A stretch of DNA of 64,000 bases from Acidobacteriaceae bacterium (GTDB lineage Bacteria > Acidobacteriota > Terriglobia > Terriglobales > Acidobacteriaceae), in contig PLBE01000053.1 in NCBI GenBank assembly GCA_003134435.1, positions 54,967 through 118,966 of the forward strand, in the 5' to 3' direction. Numbering within the stretch: position 1 is the first letter of the stretch; the number at the start of each line of letters is the position of its first letter. Shown piece after piece: positions 62,214-64,000 of the stretch. The translations under genes were made by a program, and so were the position numbers. Under the pieces are notes generated by a model, which was not told the DNA's origin, ran no database searches, and was given only the letters and a program-made list of their open reading frames with translations.

Positions 62214-63032
62214 CTAGGGTCGGTCGGCCACGGGATTACGCAATACGCCGATTCCAGGGATTGAAACCTCGACCACGTCGCCGGCGACGACGGGCGCGAC
62301 CCCTTTAGGAGTGCCGGTGGCGATCAGGTCGCCGGGTTCGAGGGTCATGATCTGGGAGATGTAGCGAATGACCACGTCGAGCGCGAAAATGAAGTCGCGG
62401 GTGTTCCCGGACTGCCGCACCTCTCCATTCACCCTCGTTTCGACCTGTACTCCCGCCCAGGGATCGAGTCCGTCGGCAACTATGGGGCCGACCGGGCAGA
62501 AGGTATCAAAACCTTTGGCGCGAGCCCATTGGCCGTCTTTATTCTGCAGATCGCGAGCGGTGAAATCATTCACGCAGGTGTACCCGAGGATGTAGGGGCG
62601 CACGTCTTCGTTCTCGGAGAGCCGGCTGCAGTGCCTTGAGATCACCACTCCCAGTTCGCCCTCGTAGTCAGTGCGCTCGGAAACCTGCGGCCGAAGAATG
62701 GTTGCCCGCGGAGGCAGCAGGGAAGAGGGCGGTTTAAAAAACAGCAACGGCTCCCGCGGAACGTCGTGGCCGAGTTCGGCTGCGTGCTCTCGATAGTTGC
62801 GGCCGACGCATACGATTTTGGAAGGCTCGACCGGCGGCAGCAGAGATGCTTGTGCGAGCGGGATGTGGTCCATGCGGCGGCTGGGTAGGCCTTCGACATC
62901 GCCGTCGCTATCCTGCGGCGGCTGGAGGAGCAAGCGAGTGATGTTGTCTTCGTTGTTGCCCGAGCTGCTCGCGCCTGGCTCGACCAGACCGTAGTGAGCG
63001 GAACCGTTTAGCTGGAACCGGCAGTATTTCAT
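62214..63032 (-). CDS. Fumarylacetoacetate hydrolase-family enzyme
   Basis: 272 residues from ATG 63032 (MKYCRFQLNGSAHYGLVEP); the TTG at 63053 is less likely. FAH marks: IVCVGRNYREHAAELGHDVPREPLLFFKPPSSL, TDYEGELGVVISRHCSRLSE with the metal-binding Glu pair, CVNDFTARDLQNKDGQWARAKGFDTFCPVGP, and LEPGDLIATGTPKGVAPV. Members hydrolyse or decarboxylate acylpyruvates and related ketoacids. Exact substrate unknown. Confidence 0.9.
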   Translation of the reverse strand: MKYCRFQLNGSAHYGLVEPGASSSGNNEDNITRLLLQPPQDSDGDVEGLPSRRMDHIPLAQASLLPPVEPSKIVCVGRNYREHAAELGHDVPREPLLFFKPPSSLLPPRATILRPQVSERTDYEGELGVVISRHCSRLSENEDVRPYILGYTCVNDFTARDLQNKDGQWARAKGFDTFCPVGPIVADGLDPWAGVQVETRVNGEVRQSGNTRDFIFALDVVIRYISQIMTLEPGDLIATGTPKGVAPVVAGDVVEVSIPGIGVLRNPVADRP

Positions 63033-63117
63033 CCGATCAATATCTAAACACAAATTCTAAGCGCAAGGGGCAGAAAGATCGCCAAGGAAAAATCTGCGGC
63101 CCTACCCTACGCTGTCG

Positions 63118-63141
63118 AGGCCGAGTTGCGCCCGTCCCTAC
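63118..63141. repeat. Dispersed repeat copy before the fibronectin-III gene end
   Basis: aggccgagttgcgcccgtccctac shares gcgcccgtccctac with the unit at 56.8 kb. It lies just beyond the stop at 63154. Confidence 0.45.
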
Positions 63142-63153
63142 ACGAGCAATCCG

Positions 63154-64000
63154 CTAGGGGACGGGTTCGCTGGTTTCTTCCGACCGCCGGCTTTCGTTTC
63201 CCCGCACGTCCACGGCGGAGACGGAGTAGGTATAGGTATTGCGCGATTTGATGGCGCTATCGCGATACGACGGCGACTTGACTAGTTCGGCATTCAGCTT
63301 GACCATCGGGCCCGTGGCTGTGCCGTTAGTTTCGCTTTGATAATCGCTGCGATAAATGTTGTATCCCGCGAGATCGGAGTTGGTGACTGGCGCCCAGATG
63401 AGATCGACAAACGGTTTCTGTCCTTCACCCGAGTAGGCCGCCTGTAATCCCGAGGGGACGGCGGGCGGAAAGACATCGTGGGCGACGATGCGTACGGGCG
63501 CGGTGTCTTCTCCCTCAACCTGCAATTCGCTGTCGGACCGTTTCAAGATCGTGACGGTGGTGAGGCGGTAGAGATAGACCCTTTCCCATTCGAAACTGGA
63601 GTCGGTGAAGTGAGTGACGCCGGGTTCACCGAGAGGAACTTCGCCGGCAATCGCGTCTTTGCCGGAGGCTTCATCGCGCCGATAGATTCGATAAATTACT
63701 TGCACTGCGGGCGGGGAAGCGGGCCGCGATTCGCCCGCGCTTGTCCATGTGAGCACGGCGCCATCGTCAGTTAGTTCGGCGGTGAGGTTGGCCGGTGGAG
63801 GCAGTGTGAGGACGGCGGGCACGTGGACACGGTTCGAGAGGCCGGCACCTCGGGCGTTGCGGTTCAGAACTTCGACGGCATAAGTAATTTCGGCGGCTGG
63901 GTCCGTGGTTTGGATGGTCGAGGGCAAAGTGTCGGTGAAAGTCTGGGGCGTGGGATGGGCGGCGCCAGACTTCGGCACAAACCTTGGCACGACCGCGGCA
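63154..64000 (-). CDS. Fibronectin type III domain protein (C-terminal part, cut by window edge)
   Basis: At least 281 residues. The frame is open to the right edge, so the N-terminus lies outside and the GTG at 63990 is not the real start. Two FN3-like units are visible. One begins PPPANLTAELTDDGAVLTWTSAGE and includes VIYRIYRRDEASG and YLYRLTTVTI. The next begins FPPAVPSGLQAAYSGEGQ and includes VDLIWAPVTNSDLAGYNIYR and TYTYSVSAVDVRGNESRRSE. Similar proteins in Acidobacteriota are exported lipoproteins, but the signal sequence is not in the window. Confidence 0.8.
   Translation of the reverse strand, partial: AAVVPRFVPKSGAAHPTPQTFTDTLPSTIQTTDPAAEITYAVEVLNRNARGAGLSNRVHVPAVLTLPPPANLTAELTDDGAVLTWTSAGESRPASPPAVQVIYRIYRRDEASGKDAIAGEVPLGEPGVTHFTDSSFEWERVYLYRLTTVTILKRSDSELQVEGEDTAPVRIVAHDVFPPAVPSGLQAAYSGEGQKPFVDLIWAPVTNSDLAGYNIYRSDYQSETNGTATGPMVKLNAELVKSPSYRDSAIKSRNTYTYSVSAVDVRGNESRRSEETSEPVP

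Overview
The window is a GC-rich bacterial chromosome segment with densely packed genes. It most resembles an Acidobacteriota (Terriglobia-type) genome. This is inferred from the gene repertoire: an Oar-like TonB receptor with an N-terminal carboxypeptidase-regulatory domain, a large VPS10/BNR-repeat secreted protein, a stand-alone 2-oxoglutarate dehydrogenase E1, a fibronectin-III protein, and many degenerate dispersed intergenic repeats. No rRNA, tRNA, CRISPR array or insertion sequence was recognised.

Layout. 1-6.6 kb: the 5' part of ffh, a flavin reductase, a histone-deacetylase-like hydrolase, polA, and a PilZ-TM-TonB_C fusion. 6.6-9.2 kb: rfbB-rfbA-rfbC (dTDP-rhamnose); the fourth gene, rfbD, lies apart at 22.7 kb. 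9.9-21.1 kb: a long minus-strand exopolysaccharide operon running wza, wzc, a kinase-like ATPase that has lost its P-loop, a polyprenyl sugar-phosphotransferase, an O-antigen-ligase-like protein, a GT4 glycosyltransferase and a double GT4 fusion. It ends in two small secreted proteins (one Rap1a/Tai-like) and an intrinsic terminator. A LuxR-type regulator with a degenerate receiver is divergent from it. 24-36 kb: VPS10 protein, CCA-adding enzyme with a repeat-derived insertion, tsaD, phoB-phoR, an S9 prolyl oligopeptidase and phoU. 36-44 kb: GAF protein, sucA, agmatinase-like, rpiA and a VC1184-type class V aminotransferase. 44-50 kb: a His/Cys-rich secreted peptide, a TonB receptor, and a membrane HD-GYP/GAF/GGDEF/PilZ protein.

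50.2-56.7 kb is the most interesting region. A minus-strand operon carries a previously unlisted 59-residue peptide gene, an S24/S26-type peptidase, an HPr-kinase-like P-loop protein, a PqqD-like carrier and a radical SAM/SPASM enzyme. Successive genes are joined by TGATG, ATGA or 8-bp overlaps. An ABC exporter lies upstream and a PF14907-type nucleotidyltransferase is divergent. This looks like a biosynthetic locus for a ribosomally made, post-translationally modified peptide (RiPP), without the usual lasso-peptide cyclase or transglutaminase-like protease.

56.8-64 kb: a class A penicillin-binding protein, a small membrane protein, an S41 protease homologue that has lost both catalytic residues, an ankyrin protein, a fumarylacetoacetate-hydrolase-family enzyme and a partial fibronectin-III protein.

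A recurring theme is short tandem repeats of 12-15 bp. Those inside genes have unit lengths that are multiples of three and keep the frame.
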